DNA of 64,000 nt from an uncultured bacterium (GCA_937996235.1 CALKVK010000018.1:73662-137661); one strand, 5' to 3'; positions 1-11,292 are shown, counted from the first letter of the stretch. Made by a program: numbers and translations. Notes: generated from the letters alone by a model not told the origin.

Positions 1-1144
1 CCTCCTCGCGCGCGGCGGCCTGCGGCAGCCGCGTGGACGCGAACACCGCCGCGCCGCGCACGAGCGCGATGCGGTCGTCGAGGCGATCGAGCACGGCCGC
101 CGCAGCGTCGGGGTGGTCGATGCCGCCGAGCGCGACGATCGCCGACGCGCGCAGGCGCGGTGCGGACGGTCGGCGCACGATCGAGAGCAGGTCGTCGAGC
201 GCCGCGGCATCGGCGCGCGACGCGAGGAGGTCGCACGCGAACGCGCGCTCCGCCTCGTCGCCGGGGCGCGCGCCGCGGCGCGCGAGGTAGCGCGTCGTGT
301 CGGAGTCCTCGTAGCGTGACAGGCCGACGAGCGCGGCGCGCAGCGCCTCCGGCGCGTCCTCGCGGTCCGCGAACTCGATGAGGACGTCGCGCGTGTCGGC
401 GCGCGCGCGCGTCGCGACGATGTACGCGACGATCCCCGCCCGCCGCACCTCGCGGCGGCCCTTGCGCAGCGCGTCGCGCAGGAGCGCCGACGGGGCGGGA
501 CCGCCGTTCTCGAGGGCGAGCTGCGGGAAGAAGCCCATCGCCAGCGTGCGCCCGCTGCGCACGTGCACGTTGCCCTCGTCGGCGCGCAGGCGCTCGACCA
601 GGAGCGCCTGCGCGTCGGGCGTGCGGATGCGCGCCAGCGCGAGCGACGCGGCGGCGCGCAGCGTCGGCAGGCTCTTGCTCGAGCGCAGCGCCGCGCGGAT
701 CTGCGGCACGCTCTGCGGGTCGGCGTAGCGCGCCATCGCGACCGCCGCGAAGCCCGCTACGAACTGCATGTTCGTCTGCTTCTCGACGGCGTCGCGCAGC
801 GGTGCGAGCGCGCGCGGGTCGAGCATGTTGCCGAGTGTCAGGGCCGACGCAGCGCGGATCGGCGCCTCGCGCGTCTGGAGTGCGGTGACGAGCGGCTCGA
901 CGGCCCAGTAGCCGATCGACTCGAGCTCGCGCCGGGCGTCGGCGCGCGCGCGCACCGAGTCCTCGGCGAAGCGCCCGATCAGCTCGTCGATGCGCTTCGC
1001 CGTGTCGGGGTCCGGCTGGCGGAAGAACACGTTGCCGCCCCGCTCGTCGAAGGCCGCGTCGTCGGCACGCGCAGGGGCGGCGACGAGCGGGCAGACGACG
1101 AGCAGGAACGGCAGGAGCCGGATGCGGCGGCGGGGCGCGGGCAC
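1..1144 (-). CDS. Secreted HEAT-repeat protein (partial; 3' end beyond window edge)
   Basis: The reading frame is open on the minus strand from a GTG at 1144 to the window edge, so the C-terminus is missing. About 380 residues are visible. The N-terminus is a signal peptide: an Arg cluster (RRRIR), a hydrophobic run (LLPFLLVVCPLV) and an AxA cleavage site (APARA). The mature part consists of HEAT-like helical pairs of about 30-40 residues with recurring patterns such as ALTLGNM and AALVGLS. Such solenoids normally mediate protein-protein binding. The GTG start is favoured because a TTGACA/GACGAT promoter ends six bases upstream and no in-frame ATG lies nearer. Binding partner and role are unknown. 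Confidence 0.75.
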   Translation of the reverse strand, partial: MPAPRRRIRLLPFLLVVCPLVAAPARADDAAFDERGGNVFFRQPDPDTAKRIDELIGRFAEDSVRARADARRELESIGYWAVEPLVTALQTREAPIRAASALTLGNMLDPRALAPLRDAVEKQTNMQFVAGFAAVAMARYADPQSVPQIRAALRSSKSLPTLRAAASLALARIRTPDAQALLVERLRADEGNVHVRSGRTLAMGFFPQLALENGGPAPSALLRDALRKGRREVRRAGIVAYIVATRARADTRDVLIEFADREDAPEALRAALVGLSRYEDSDTTRYLARRGARPGDEAERAFACDLLASRADAAALDDLLSIVRRPSAPRLRASAIVALGGIDHPDAAAAVLDRLDDRIALVRGAAVFASTRLPQAAAREE

Positions 1145-1150
1145 GCACTC

Positions 1151-1178
1151 ATCGTCGCTTGCGCGCGCGCCCTGTCAA
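1151..1178 (-). promoter_or_regulatory. Candidate sigma70 promoter, leaderless layout, for the HEAT gene
   Basis: On the minus strand a consensus TTGACA (1178-1173) is followed after 16 bases by GACGAT (1156-1151). The GTG start lies six bases further on, so transcription would begin at or next to the start codon. Confidence 0.5.
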
Positions 1179-1193
1179 CGCCATGCTCTGCGC

Positions 1194-1847
1194 GTGTCGG
1201 CCGCCGCCCCGCCTCCCGGCCCCCCACCCGACGCGCGCAACGCGACGACGCTCGCCACCCGCCGGCTCGAGCTGTCGTTCGGGACCCCCGCGGACGCCGC
1301 GCTCCTCTTCCCGTACGTGCACGGCGAGGCGGGCCGCGCGGTCACCGACACGCTGCTCTGGGACGGCCCCGCCGGCGTGGACGAGATCGCGGCGTTCTTC
1401 CGGCTGCACACCGAGGGCACGTGGGTGCCCCACGGCTTCCACTGGCTGCTGCGCGATCGCACGGGCGCGCTCGCCGGATACGCCGGCGCGCCGCTCGGAT
1501 CGATCGGCGTGCGGCCGACGGACGTCCCCCACCGCTGCGACGTCGGCTACTGGCTCGCTCCGCCGCTGTGGGGTCGGGGGCTCATGACCGAGGCGCTCGG
1601 CGCCGTCTGCGCGCACGCGTTCGACGCGCTCGACATGGCGAAGGTCGAGGCGACGGTCTTCCCGGAGAACACGCGCGGGCTGGCCCTGCCGCCGCGCGTA
1701 GGGTTCCGCCGGGAGGGACTGCTGCGCGCGCACTGCGTGAAGCGCGGCCGGCTGCAGGACGTCGTCCTCTTCGGACTGCTCCGCGACGAGCTGCTCCGTG
1801 ACGCGCCCGGCCCAACCCGTGCGCAGCGCGGACGGGCTCGTCAGTAG
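1194..1847 (+). CDS. GNAT family N-acetyltransferase (RimJ/RimL-like)
   Basis: A 217-residue protein of the acetyl-CoA-dependent GNAT fold. It shows the early LATRRLELSFGTP strand typical of the RimJ/RimL-type branch and the core GYWLAPPLWGRGLMTEAL segment, which is the acetyl-CoA pyrophosphate loop (Q/RxxGxG/A type, here WGRGL). The later VFPENTRGLAL segment matches the ENxxS-like helix of the family, although the usual Asn/Ser is Arg-Gly here. Substrates in this branch are N-terminal or other small amines; this one cannot be assigned. The GTG at 1194 is the first plausible start; the frame extends further upstream but overlaps the divergent HEAT gene. The 3' end overlaps the convergent peptidase gene by seven bases. 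Confidence 0.8.
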   Translation: MSAAAPPPGPPPDARNATTLATRRLELSFGTPADAALLFPYVHGEAGRAVTDTLLWDGPAGVDEIAAFFRLHTEGTWVPHGFHWLLRDRTGALAGYAGAPLGSIGVRPTDVPHRCDVGYWLAPPLWGRGLMTEALGAVCAHAFDALDMAKVEATVFPENTRGLALPPRVGFRREGLLRAHCVKRGRLQDVVLFGLLRDELLRDAPGPTRAQRGRARQ

Positions 1848-3010
1848 TTGGCGAGCACCCAGGCGCGCCACGCCTCGTGCACGCCCGCGGGCTCCTTCTC
1901 GAACACCGTGCGGCACGCGGCCTCGAGCGTGCGGCCCTCCTTGTAGGCGGCCGTGAAGCGCACGAGGCGCTCGGTCCGGTGCAGCCAGTCGACGAAGCTC
2001 CACGACTGCTGCACGTCCTCGAGCACGATCTCGTTCAGCGTGAGGCGGCCGAGCTGTTCGAGGTCGCGCTCGCCGCGCGCGCGCACGCGGGCCTTCACGT
2101 CGCGGCGCCACTTCTCCGCCGTCTTCGCCTTCGCCGCCTCGTCGGCGTCGGGCGTCGCGTCCTGCGCGTAGCCGCCGGGCTGCGGCACGTCGATGCAGTA
2201 CGTCAGGTTGCGCTCGGTGAGCCGGATCTCCTGCCACGACGCGACGCCCTCGAGGAACCACCACGGCATCCACGCGCCCGAGGGGCGGTAGAGCATCAGC
2301 AGCGCGTGGCTGGTCTCGTGCGACGCGTTCGAGACGAGCGTCGTGAGCGTCGACGGACCCTGGTAGCGCGCGAGGATGGGGCGTGGCGACAGGATCCAGA
2401 ACCCGCGCTGGCGGCGGATCAGGGCCAGGCGGGCGTCGTCCACGGTCTCGTCGCGGATGCGCTCGAGCACCTTGTCCACGAAGCGCCGGTAGCCCTCCTC
2501 GTCGCGGTACTGGAAGACGTGCAGGCGCCCGGGATCGCCGCTCCCGCCGGTCGGCAGGACGTCGCGCAGCTCACAGCCCCAGATGGTCGCGAAGTCGTCG
2601 CACGTCCGCTCGACGGCGTTCGCGATGGCGAGGAGCTGGTCCTGCGGCTGGTCCCCGAAGACCCACGCGTGCGGACGCGCGGCGGCGTCGAGCGGGCGGC
2701 CCGACTGCGTCTCGTAGCGCGCGGCCGCGCGGCGCACCTCCTTGCGCGCGGCCTCGTCGAGCCCCGGCATGAACCGCGCGTCGAGCGCGGCGCGGTCGGC
2801 CTCCGCGTCGAGATCGACGCCGCGCTCGATGCGCGCGACGTCCTCCACGCGCAGCGTGCGCACGCTGCCGTCGGACGTGCGCAGCCGCACGAGCCGCGGG
2901 CCGTCGGACAGCACGGTGCCGCCGAGCTTCGAGCCGTCGCGCAGGTGGACGACGTCGGCGCGCGCGAACGCGGCGGCGAGGAGCACCGCGGCCGCCGCCG
3001 CGGCGCGCAT
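1841..3010 (-). CDS. Secreted gluzincin-type metallopeptidase (peptidase MA-like) with N-terminal LSm-like module
   Basis: 389 residues. Signal peptide MRAAAAAAVLLAAAFARA is followed by a short beta module (VVHLRDGSKLGGTVLSDG...) like the LSm/SLA1-like modules of many planctomycete secreted proteins. The catalytic-looking part contains HETSH (His231, His235) and FLEGVASW with Glu254, giving HExxH-x18-E, a spacing compatible with gluzincins of the peptidase MA-like group. It lies 26 bases downstream of the sigma54 activator gene on the same strand, so co-transcription is possible. The ATG at 3010 directly opens the signal peptide. Substrate unknown; assignment rests on the zinc motif and context. 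Confidence 0.75.
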   Translation of the reverse strand: MRAAAAAAVLLAAAFARADVVHLRDGSKLGGTVLSDGPRLVRLRTSDGSVRTLRVEDVARIERGVDLDAEADRAALDARFMPGLDEAARKEVRRAAARYETQSGRPLDAAARPHAWVFGDQPQDQLLAIANAVERTCDDFATIWGCELRDVLPTGGSGDPGRLHVFQYRDEEGYRRFVDKVLERIRDETVDDARLALIRRQRGFWILSPRPILARYQGPSTLTTLVSNASHETSHALLMLYRPSGAWMPWWFLEGVASWQEIRLTERNLTYCIDVPQPGGYAQDATPDADEAAKAKTAEKWRRDVKARVRARGERDLEQLGRLTLNEIVLEDVQQSWSFVDWLHRTERLVRFTAAYKEGRTLEAACRTVFEKEPAGVHEAWRAWVLANY

Positions 3011-3036
3011 CCGCCGCGGCGACGGCGGCGCCGGGC

Positions 3037-4986
3037 TCACTCGTCCCCGACCTCGATGCCGTACTTCTCGAGCTTGCGCTGCAGGGCGAAGCGCGAGATC
3101 GAGAGCGCGTCCGCGGCCTTCGTCTTGTTGCTGCCGAAGAGCCGCAGCGCCTTCTCGATCTCCTTCACCTCGATCATCTGCACGAGCTCGTTCAGGTCGC
3201 GCACCTCGTCGGGGCGGCCGAGCGGCAGCGCCGCGGGCACGTGGCCGCGGATCTGCTCCGACAGCACGTCGGTCTCGACCACCTCGCCCGCGAGCGCCAC
3301 CATGCGCATGCACTCGTTCTCGAGCTCCCGCACGTTGCCCGGCCAGTCGTACGCCACGAGCAGGTCGAGCACGCCCGGCGCCAGCCGCACGGGCTTGCCG
3401 CCCGTCCTGCGCGCCTCGCGGTCGAGGAAGTGCGAGATGAGCAGCGGCACGTCCTCGCGGCGTTCGCGCAGCGGCGGCATGCGGATCTGCAACACGCGCA
3501 GTCGATAGTACAGGTCCTCGCGGAACTCGCCCTTCTGCACCATCTCGCGCAGGTCGCGGTTGCTCGCCGAGACGATGCGCACGTCCACGCGCACGGGCTC
3601 GACGCCGCCCACCGGCCGCACCTCGCCCTCCTGCAGCACGCGCAGCAGCTTGCGCTGCATGCCGGCGCTCATGTCGCCCACCTCGTCGAGGAACAGCGTG
3701 CCGGTGTGCGCCAGCTCGAAGAGGCCCTTGCGCGAGCGGTCCGCGCCGGTGAACGCACCCTTCACGTAGCCGAAGAGCTCGCTCTCGAGCAGCGTCTCCG
3801 TGAGCGCCGCGCAGTTCTCGGAGACGTACGGGCCGTCGTGCCGCGGGCCGTGGCGGTGCACGGCGCGCGCGATCAGCTCCTTGCCCGTGCCGCTCTCGCC
3901 GTGGATGTGCACGGGCACGTCGGAGTCGACGACGCGGTCGAGCAGCCGCAGCGTCTGGAGGATGGCCGCGCTGCGCCCGATGATCTCCTTGTAGTCGTAC
4001 TTGGTCTCGAGCGTCTGGCGCGCGCGGAACGCGCCGCGCAGCTCCTCGAGCTCCATGCTCTGGCCGCGCACGATCTGCTCGAGCCGCGCGTTCAGGGCCT
4101 GCACGCGCGCCTGCGACACCTCGAGCGCCGCGCGCGCCGACTCCGTCTCGCCGAACAGCCGCGCGTTGCGCAGCGCGACGGCCGCGTGGTCGGCGAGGGC
4201 CTCGAGCATGCGCAGGTCGCCGGGGCCGAAGGCGCGCCGCGCGAGCCGGTTGTCGAGGTAGATGACGCCGACGACCTCGTCGCGCTCGCGCAGCGGGCAG
4301 CAGATGACCGAGCGCAGCCCGAGGATCGAGATCGACTGCACGTCGCGGAAGCGCTCGTCCTCGAGCGCGTTCACGGCGCACACGGGCTCGCCGCGCTCGA
4401 GCACGCCGTGCGCGAGGGAGCGGCTGATCTCGAGCTCCGTCGCCTGGACGTCGTCGCCGGCGAAGTTGCGCGAGCCCGCGAACTCGAGCGTGCCGCCGGG
4501 GCCGCGCAGCAGCAGGAACCCGCGCTCCGCGCGCACGATGTCGATCGCGTGGTCGAGCACGAGGTCGAAGATCCGCCCGCGGTCGAGCTCGGAGTTCAGT
4601 GCCCGCGCCGTGCGCTGCAGGCGCAGGAGGTCGGTGCGCTCGCGGCGCGCCTCGTCGTCGCCGGTGTCGTCGAGCTCGTCGTCGCCGAGGCGCTCCTCGT
4701 CGATCTGGTCGAAGAAGATGCGCGTCGCCCCGATCTGGATGACGTCGCCCGGCTCGAGCCGCCGGCGGCGCACGAGCTGCCCGTTCACGAGCGTGCCGTT
4801 CGCGGAGCCGTCGTCGACGACGTCGAAGCGGCCGCTCCGCGGTTCGACGCGGCAGTGCCGCCGGCTGGCGCGCGGGTCGCCGATCGGGAGCGCGTTCTCG
4901 CGGCTCCGCCCGATCCAGACCGGCTCGGCGCCGAGGGCGAACTCCATCCGCGCGCCGTCGGGGTGTACGAGGATCAGCTTCGACAC
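3037..4986 (-). CDS. FHA-GAF-AAA sigma54-dependent transcriptional activator
   Basis: 649 residues from the GTG at 4986. Domains in order: FHA (about 1-95, with SRRH and SANGTLVN-like phosphothreonine-binding loops), linker, GAF (about 120-290), a coiled-coil segment, the AAA+ sigma54-interaction domain (about 320-560) and a Fis-type HTH at the C-terminus (NKTKAADALSISRFALQRKL). The AAA domain has Walker A GESGTGKE, the sigma54-contacting GAFTGA loop and Walker B LFLDEVGD. It should activate RNA polymerase-sigma54 in response to a phosphoprotein bound by FHA and/or a small ligand. An in-frame ATG at 5031 exists, but a TAGGCT -10-like element overlaps it, so GTG 4986 is preferred. It lacks a receiver domain. 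Confidence 0.9.
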   Translation of the reverse strand: MSKLILVHPDGARMEFALGAEPVWIGRSRENALPIGDPRASRRHCRVEPRSGRFDVVDDGSANGTLVNGQLVRRRRLEPGDVIQIGATRIFFDQIDEERLGDDELDDTGDDEARRERTDLLRLQRTARALNSELDRGRIFDLVLDHAIDIVRAERGFLLLRGPGGTLEFAGSRNFAGDDVQATELEISRSLAHGVLERGEPVCAVNALEDERFRDVQSISILGLRSVICCPLRERDEVVGVIYLDNRLARRAFGPGDLRMLEALADHAAVALRNARLFGETESARAALEVSQARVQALNARLEQIVRGQSMELEELRGAFRARQTLETKYDYKEIIGRSAAILQTLRLLDRVVDSDVPVHIHGESGTGKELIARAVHRHGPRHDGPYVSENCAALTETLLESELFGYVKGAFTGADRSRKGLFELAHTGTLFLDEVGDMSAGMQRKLLRVLQEGEVRPVGGVEPVRVDVRIVSASNRDLREMVQKGEFREDLYYRLRVLQIRMPPLRERREDVPLLISHFLDREARRTGGKPVRLAPGVLDLLVAYDWPGNVRELENECMRMVALAGEVVETDVLSEQIRGHVPAALPLGRPDEVRDLNELVQMIEVKEIEKALRLFGSNKTKAADALSISRFALQRKLEKYGIEVGDE

Positions 4987-5021
4987 GCGGGAGGTTCCCT
5001 CTGGGACCGAGTCCGTGAGCG

Positions 5022-5027
5022 AGCCTA
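5022..5027 (-). promoter_or_regulatory. Candidate -10 element (TAGGCT) of the sigma54 activator gene
   Basis: TAGGCT on the minus strand, 35 bases upstream of GTG 4986. It overlaps the alternative ATG at 5031, which argues against use of that ATG. Confidence 0.35.
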
Positions 5028-5056
5028 ACATCGCGATCGCCGCCGAGATGCGGAGT

Positions 5057-5072
5057 TGTGCGATTTCGCACA
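5057..5072. promoter_or_regulatory. Perfect 7+7 bp inverted repeat TGTGCGA-TT-TCGCACA, candidate operator or enhancer
   Basis: The 16-mer TGTGCGATTTCGCACA sits in the divergent gap between the sigma54 activator and the symporter gene. It has the TGT-N10-ACA layout seen at NifA-type enhancer sites. The neighbouring activator is a natural candidate to bind it, but that is inference. Confidence 0.5.
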
Positions 5073-5080
5073 GCCCGCGC

Positions 5081-6055
5081 GTGGCGGAGCCCGTCGGACC
5101 AACCCTCCCGGGCCCAGACTACGACCTGGCCGCCGTGGCGTTCAACCTGCTCCTCGCCGCCGTCGTGCTCCTCGGCCTGGTGCGGCCCGAGGTGGGCCTT
5201 GCCCTCGACCCGGCGCGCCGCTGGCTGGTCGTGGCGGTCATGTTCGTGACCGCGCTCACGCTCCCGGGCGAGCGGCTGCGGCGCGCCGCGGGGAACTTCC
5301 GCGGACTCGGCAGCGCGTTCGCGGTCGGCCAGCTCGCGCTGCCGCTCGCGTTCACGCTCGCGGCCCGCCTGCTGCACCCGGGCGACGCCGCGGCGCAGGC
5401 GGGGCTGGTGCTCCTCGGCGCGCTGCCGTGCACGCTCGCCTCGGCGACGGTCTGGACGCGCCTCGCGGGCGGCGACGACGCGCTCGCGCTGACGTACACC
5501 GTCGCCTCCAACCTGCTCGCGGTCGTCACGATCCCCGCGGTCCTCCTCGTCGCGCTCGGGAGCCGCGTCGAGCTGCCCCTCGCCCGGATGACGGGCGACC
5601 TCGTCGTCGTGGTGCTGCTGCCCGTCGCCGCGGGCCAGCTCGCCCGCCGCGCGGCGCCCGTGCGCGCACCGGTAACGACGCGCGCGGCGGGCGTGATCGC
5701 GCGCGGGCTGATCCTCTCGATCGTGCTCGTCGCGGTGAGCGGCAGTGCGGCCACGGTGCGCCAGGACCCCGCGCAGGTCGCGCGGACGGGCGCGCTGTGC
5801 GTGCTCCTGCACGTCGGCGCGCTCTGGCTCGGCGCGGCGCTCGCGCGGCGGCTCGGCGCGCCGCGCGAGGAGCAGATCGCCGTCGCCTTCGCGGGCGCGC
5901 AGAAGACGCTCTTCGTGGGCGCGTTCCTCGCGGGGGAGTACTTCCCCGGGGCGCCCCTCGCGCTCCTGCCGGTGACCGCGTATCACGTGCTCCAGCTCGT
6001 GCTCGACACGGCGGTCGCCAACCGTCTCGCCCGCGGCGGAGCCCACGCGGTCTGA
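5081..6055 (+). CDS. Bile acid:sodium symporter (SBF/BASS) family membrane protein
   Basis: 324 residues from GTG 5081, with about nine to ten hydrophobic segments. The middle shows the family hallmarks: LVLLGALPCTLASATVWTRLAGGD (inner repeat with polar residues in a transmembrane stretch) and the later AFAGAQKTLFVGAFLAGEYF segment, which matches the SBF-like branch (YfeH-type). Members move organic anions, or in related branches arsenite-like or metabolite substrates, often with Na+. The substrate here is unknown. An ATG at 5048 would add 11 residues but would put the palindrome at 5057-5072 inside the gene. The stop overlaps the start of the M48 peptidase (TGATG), implying translational coupling. 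Confidence 0.85.
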   Translation: MAEPVGPTLPGPDYDLAAVAFNLLLAAVVLLGLVRPEVGLALDPARRWLVVAVMFVTALTLPGERLRRAAGNFRGLGSAFAVGQLALPLAFTLAARLLHPGDAAAQAGLVLLGALPCTLASATVWTRLAGGDDALALTYTVASNLLAVVTIPAVLLVALGSRVELPLARMTGDLVVVVLLPVAAGQLARRAAPVRAPVTTRAAGVIARGLILSIVLVAVSGSAATVRQDPAQVARTGALCVLLHVGALWLGAALARRLGAPREEQIAVAFAGAQKTLFVGAFLAGEYFPGAPLALLPVTAYHVLQLVLDTAVANRLARGGAHAV

Positions 6056-7815
6056 TGCTCGCGTTCCTGCAGTACCTGCTCGCCCTCCTGATCGCCTCGC
6101 ACGAGGTCGGCGTCCCGGGACTCCCGACCGACGTGCCGGACCTGCCGGCGATCTGCGTCGTCCTCGCCGAGTTCGCGGTCGCGGTCACCGCGCTCGGCCT
6201 GCTCCACGCGCGGCGGCTGCCGCGGGACGGGACGCGCGCGCTGCGACGGCACGTCGCCGTGCTCGGCGCGGGGCGCGTCGCCGCGCTCGGTGCGTTCTGG
6301 CTGATCGCCCAGCCCTTCGGCGGCCGCGAGCTCCCCGCCGCGGCGGGCATCTCGGACTGGGTGCTCCTGCCCCACGTGCTGCGCCTCGCGCCGTTCTTCG
6401 TGCTGCTGCTCCTGCTGCGCGCGGGACTCCACCCGGCGGCGCGCCGCATCGGCATCGAGGCGCCCGCGCTCGCCGGCGCGCTGCGCGCGGAGTTGGGGCA
6501 GGCCGCGCTGCCGCTCGGCCCGCTCCTCCCGATCCTCACCGTCTGGGACGTCGTCGCGCTCGCGGAGCCGGGCACGTGGCTCGGCGCCGCGCGCTCGGTG
6601 CTCGCCTCGTCGCACCTGGTGCAGGCGCTGCTCTCGATCGGGCTCTTCCTCGGCGCGCTGCTCTTCCTGCCGTTCGCGGCGCGCATCGTCACGCGCTCGG
6701 CGCCGCTGCCGGACGGCCCGCTGCGCCGCCGGCTCGACGCGTATGCCGCACGGGTCGGCCTGCGCGCCCGCGACGTGCTCGTCTGGCGCACCGGGCGCGG
6801 CGTGCTCAACGCGGCGGTCGTCGGCGCGTTCCCGCGCTTCCGCTACGTCTTCGTGACCGACGGGCTGCTCGAGACGCTCGGCGACGACGAGGTCGAGGCG
6901 GTCTTCGCGCACGAGGCGGGCCACGCGGTCCGCGGGCACGTGCTGCTCTTCTTCGGCTTCACGGCGCTGACGGTCTTCGTGAGCCAGCTCCCCGAGTTCC
7001 TCGGGACGCCGCTCCCCGGACCGCTCGGCGATCCGCTGCTGCGCACGCTCGCGGTGCTGGTCGTGTGGGTCGGCGTGGTCTTCGGCTGGATCTCGCGCCG
7101 CTTCGAGCAGGAGGCCGACGTCTTCGGGCTCGACACGCTGCCGGCGCCACCCCGCGCGGACGGCAGCGCGCCCGACCCGGCCGAGCACCCGTTCGCGCGC
7201 GCGCTCGAGCGGATCGCCGACGAGGCGGGCGGCATCCGCGAGCTGAACGGCTGGCGGCACTTCTCGATCGCCGACCGCGTCGCGTTCGTCCGCGACTACC
7301 TGGGCAGCGCAGACGTGCGCCGCCGTGCGCGCCGCTCGATCCGCCTGCTGCGCGGGTCGCTCCTCGCGGCGCTCGCGATCGCCGCGCTCCTCGCCCTGCG
7401 CGGCGTCCCCGACGCGTACGCGCGGGCGGCGGCCGCGTGGCGTGTCGAGCGCGACGACGCCGCGACGATGCTGGCGGCGCTCCACGACGCCACGCAGCCG
7501 CTGCCCGCGCCCGTCGCCCCCGAGCAGGCGGCGCTGCTCCTCGAGGCGCGCGCGCGCGGCTTCGCCGTGGCGGCGGAGCGCGCGCGGCGCCTCGGGCTCC
7601 ACGACGAGGAGGCGCGGTGGCTGCGCGAGGCCGCGGCGCTCGCCCCGCACGACGCCGCCGTGCTGGCCGCGTACGCCCGCGCGCTGGAGTCGGTCGGGCG
7701 TCCGCTCGGCGCCGCGCGCGCCTGGCGCGACCTGCTCGCGCTCCCGGACGCGCCGGAGGCGCTCCGCGACGTCGCCCGGACGGCCGCCGCGCGCCTCGAA
7801 CGCGCCGCGCGCTGA
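6055..7815 (+). CDS. Membrane M48 family zinc peptidase with C-terminal TPR-like tail
   Basis: 586 residues. About six hydrophobic segments span the first 210 residues, then comes an M48 catalytic domain with AHEAGH (His286, Glu287, His290) and a downstream zinc-ligand Glu353 in EQEADVFG. A further membrane segment near residue 435 is followed by about 145 residues of Ala-rich helical repeats resembling TPR. M48 enzymes (HtpX/Ste24 type) degrade damaged or misfolded membrane proteins. The gene starts on the symporter stop codon and is followed by the terminator at 7861. The long N-terminal membrane block and the C-terminal helical tail are extra to the usual family core. Confidence 0.9.
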   Translation: MLAFLQYLLALLIASHEVGVPGLPTDVPDLPAICVVLAEFAVAVTALGLLHARRLPRDGTRALRRHVAVLGAGRVAALGAFWLIAQPFGGRELPAAAGISDWVLLPHVLRLAPFFVLLLLLRAGLHPAARRIGIEAPALAGALRAELGQAALPLGPLLPILTVWDVVALAEPGTWLGAARSVLASSHLVQALLSIGLFLGALLFLPFAARIVTRSAPLPDGPLRRRLDAYAARVGLRARDVLVWRTGRGVLNAAVVGAFPRFRYVFVTDGLLETLGDDEVEAVFAHEAGHAVRGHVLLFFGFTALTVFVSQLPEFLGTPLPGPLGDPLLRTLAVLVVWVGVVFGWISRRFEQEADVFGLDTLPAPPRADGSAPDPAEHPFARALERIADEAGGIRELNGWRHFSIADRVAFVRDYLGSADVRRRARRSIRLLRGSLLAALAIAALLALRGVPDAYARAAAAWRVERDDAATMLAALHDATQPLPAPVAPEQAALLLEARARGFAVAAERARRLGLHDEEARWLREAAALAPHDAAVLAAYARALESVGRPLGAARAWRDLLALPDAPEALRDVARTAAARLERAAR

Positions 7816-7860
7816 CGTCGCAACCACCGTCCACGGAACACGTTGCACGCGCGCCGCGCG

Positions 7861-7894
7861 AGCCCCGCGGGGCCCCTCCGCGCGAGGGCTTTTT
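7861..7894 (+). terminator. Rho-independent terminator after the M48 gene
   Basis: AGCCCCGCGG pairs with CCGCG-(CGA bulge)-GGGCT around a seven-base loop and is followed directly by five T residues (the last T of GGGCT plus TTTT). It lies 45 bases after the M48 stop and would separate that unit from gyrA. Confidence 0.65.
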
Positions 7895-8077
7895 GCTGGA
7901 CGCGGCGGCCCCTCCGCCGCGATCCTAAGCCCTTTCCATCGCAAGCACTTACGGAGCGTTCGGGCGGGCGGCGGACGAGGGGCCGGGAGACGCCGCGGCC
8001 GCACGTCGCGCGCACGCCGCCGCGCGGTCTGCCGACCGGTGCCCCGCGACACCTCCGATCCCCCCTCGGGAGCCTCG

Positions 8078-10702
<2,625 letters not shown>

Positions 10703-10740
10703 CCGCGGTGCCGGGGCGCACGACGGGAACGCGCTGAGCC

Positions 10741-11031
10741 GTGGCGCGGCGCCGGCGCCCCGTCGAGCACTGCCCGAACTGCGGCGAGGACTACCCTGCG
10801 GGCCGCCTCGCCTGCCCGCACTGCGGCAGCGACGCCGAGACCGGGTGGAGCCGCGAGGGCATCACGGGCGAGGCGCACGCCCTGCCCGCCGAGTTCACCG
10901 ACGACGACTACGAGGACATCCTCGCGGAGATCGGCGCCGCCCCGCCGCGCCGGCGCCTCCCGCTGTGGGTCGTGATCGTCGCGCTCGTCGCCGTCGTCGC
11001 GTTCGCGCTGACGGCGGTGTTCTGGCGCTGA
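10741..11031 (+). CDS. Zinc-ribbon, single-pass membrane protein
   Basis: 96 residues from a GTG start. Residues 11-29 form a zinc ribbon of two knuckles (CPNCG and CPHCG, spacing about 14). An acidic stretch (EFTDDDYEDILAEIG) follows, then one C-terminal transmembrane helix (LWVVIVALVAVVAFALTAV). Short zinc-ribbon/tail-anchor proteins of this type are common and of unknown role. It follows gyrA by 38 bases on the same strand and may be co-transcribed. Confidence 0.75.
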   Translation: MARRRRPVEHCPNCGEDYPAGRLACPHCGSDAETGWSREGITGEAHALPAEFTDDDYEDILAEIGAAPPRRRLPLWVVIVALVAVVAFALTAVFWR

Positions 11032-11106
11032 CCCGTGGCGCCGACCGCGCCGGGATGCGACAACCATGCCCGTGCGGCGGACCCGCGTCGCGGGGAGGGA
11101 ACGGAC

Positions 11107-11292
11107 GTGCGGAGCTGGGGAATCTTCCTGATCGTGATGGCGGTCGGTTCGGTGCTGCTGCCGAAGATCGGCATGCAGTTCATCCTCGTCGCGTGGGTCG
11201 ACATGTTCGGCCCGACGATGGGCTGGGTCCTGCGCGCCGCACTCCTCGCGATCGGCGTGGCGCTGGTGCTGGGCTCGCGCAAGCGCGCGTAG
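11107..11292 (+). CDS. Small two-helix membrane protein
   Basis: 61 residues. GTG 11107 is preceded by a strong Shine-Dalgarno (GGGGAGGGA, about six bases before the start), which decides it over the in-frame GTG at 11035. Two hydrophobic helices (about 4-30 and 40-56) are joined by a short polar turn (WVDMFGPTMG), and the protein ends in basic SRKRA. No family recognised. It probably belongs to the gyrA transcript. Confidence 0.6.
   Translation: MRSWGIFLIVMAVGSVLLPKIGMQFILVAWVDMFGPTMGWVLRAALLAIGVALVLGSRKRA

Noticed and set aside
4987..5031. ATG at 5031 as start of the sigma54 activator
   Set aside because: It is overlapped by a TAGGCT -10-like element and adds 15 residues before the FHA domain with no Shine-Dalgarno. 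GTG 4986 fits the domain better.
5048..5080. ATG at 5048 as start of the symporter
   Set aside because: It would place the perfect palindrome 5057-5072 inside the gene and adds a polar, non-conserved stretch.
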